A DNA stretch of 5,354 nucleotides, taken from contig DATJNS010000111.1 of the NCBI GenBank assembly GCA_035507915.1, positions 1 through 5,354 of the forward strand. The letters run 5' to 3'. A program made the translations under genes and the position numbers. This DNA comes from JACQAI01 sp035507915 (GTDB lineage: Bacteria > Pseudomonadota > Alphaproteobacteria > Elsterales > Elsteraceae). The notes under the pieces are model-generated. The model was not told where the DNA came from and searched no databases. It was given only the letters and a program-made list of their open reading frames with translations. Positions 4,902 to 5,354 of this stretch are shown in pieces; position 1 is the stretch's first letter, and each line of letters opens with the position of its first letter.

Positions 4902-5336
4902 GCGCACCACGGTGACGGGGCAGGGCGCGTGGCTGACGACCTTTTGGGCGACGCTGCCCAGCACCAGGCCGGCGAGGCGGCCGTGGCCGCGGCTGCCCAT
5001 CACGACCAAGTCGGCCTTGCGGTCGCGCGCCTGGTCGATGATGCGGCCCGCCGGATCGCCCAGCTCCGCCTCGGTGACGATGCGCGTGGCCCCCTTCGCG
5101 ACGGCGCGATCGCGCGCCCGGGTCAGGATGGCGTCGGCGGCGGCCAGCGGCAGCACGTTGCCCGGCGCGCGCAGGTGCTCGGCGCGCGCATAGGCCTCGA
5201 GACCCGCGTCGGGCACGTCCGGCGCCACCGCCAGCAGCACCAGCTCGGCGCCGTACTTGGCGGCCAGATCGGCGGCGAACTCCACCCCCCTGATCGAGGG
5301 GTCGGAGCCGTCCACCGCGGCAAGAACCCGCTGCAT
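4899..5336 (-). CDS. Universal stress protein, UspA family, ATP-binding type
   Basis: The 145-aa product is a single full-length Usp domain. It opens with RVLAAVDGSDPS (D9 contacts the nucleotide in ATP-binding Usps) and ends with the complete G-x2-G-x9-G-S phosphate and ribose loop, GSRGHGRLAGLVLGS (residues 114-128), followed by the usual APCPVTVVR strand. It is therefore expected to bind ATP and to form dimers in the cytoplasm. Family members are induced by starvation, oxygen limitation or oxidative stress, and several in proteobacteria are under FNR/Anr control. The start is supported by AAGAGG 6 nt upstream; the promoter lies beyond the window edge, so regulation cannot be read. It is the first visible gene of a probable unit with the cytochrome gene, with a strong hairpin between them. 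The upstream permease carries a Usp-like domain of its own. Confidence 0.95.
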   Translation of the reverse strand: MQRVLAAVDGSDPSIRGVEFAADLAAKYGAELVLLAVAPDVPDAGLEAYARAEHLRAPGNVLPLAAADAILTRARDRAVAKGATRIVTEAELGDPAGRIIDQARDRKADLVVMGSRGHGRLAGLVLGSVAQKVVSHAPCPVTVVR

Positions 5337-5354
5337 CGTCGACCTCTTCGGTTG

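Noticed and set aside
4438..5193. 251-aa plus-strand open frame across the cytochrome and Usp genes
   Set aside because: Antisense to two recognisable genes and of shadow composition.

Overview
This is a gene-dense, very GC-rich stretch of chromosome, most likely from a proteobacterium. The strong G/C third-position bias, secreted c-type cytochrome, FNR-type box and several small proteobacterial-type membrane and periplasmic proteins support that. A GGAAC/CGTT promoter-like element of the EcfG kind leans towards Alphaproteobacteria, but a betaproteobacterium cannot be excluded from the sequence alone. No mobile elements, tRNA/rRNA genes or CRISPR arrays were seen.

Layout. (1) Positions 1-242 hold the 3' end of a Gly/Ser/Thr-rich protein. 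(2) Positions 321-2545 carry a large APC-fold permease with a cytosolic C-terminal domain (KimA-like, probable K+ importer), followed after 20 nt by a 73-aa two-helix membrane protein with no Shine-Dalgarno and a promoter-like hexamer directly upstream. (3) On the minus strand, 2556-3383 encodes a TauE/SafE-family permease, convergent with the small membrane protein (10-nt gap). (4) A 108-nt divergent region (3384-3491) holds an EcfG-like promoter pointing to the permease and two touching perfect palindromes. (5) 3492-3809 encodes a 105-aa secreted protein made of two related repeats, followed by a GC hairpin. (6) A textbook-like FNR/FixK/Anr box (3881-3894) sits at class II distance ahead of a two-gene unit: a 93-aa cytoplasmic protein and a 38-aa single-helix protein joined by an ATGA overlap. 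(7) On the minus strand, a universal stress protein (4899-5336) is followed by a secreted monohaem cytochrome c (4357-4803), whose stop lies 4 nt from the stop of the 38-aa gene.

Together the window reads as an envelope/stress and low-oxygen neighbourhood: ion transport with a Usp-like module, a stand-alone Usp, a periplasmic cytochrome and an FNR-box unit. The part closest to undescribed biology is the FNR-box bicistron with its 38-aa membrane peptide. Functional links between the units are inferred from proximity and promoter motifs only.
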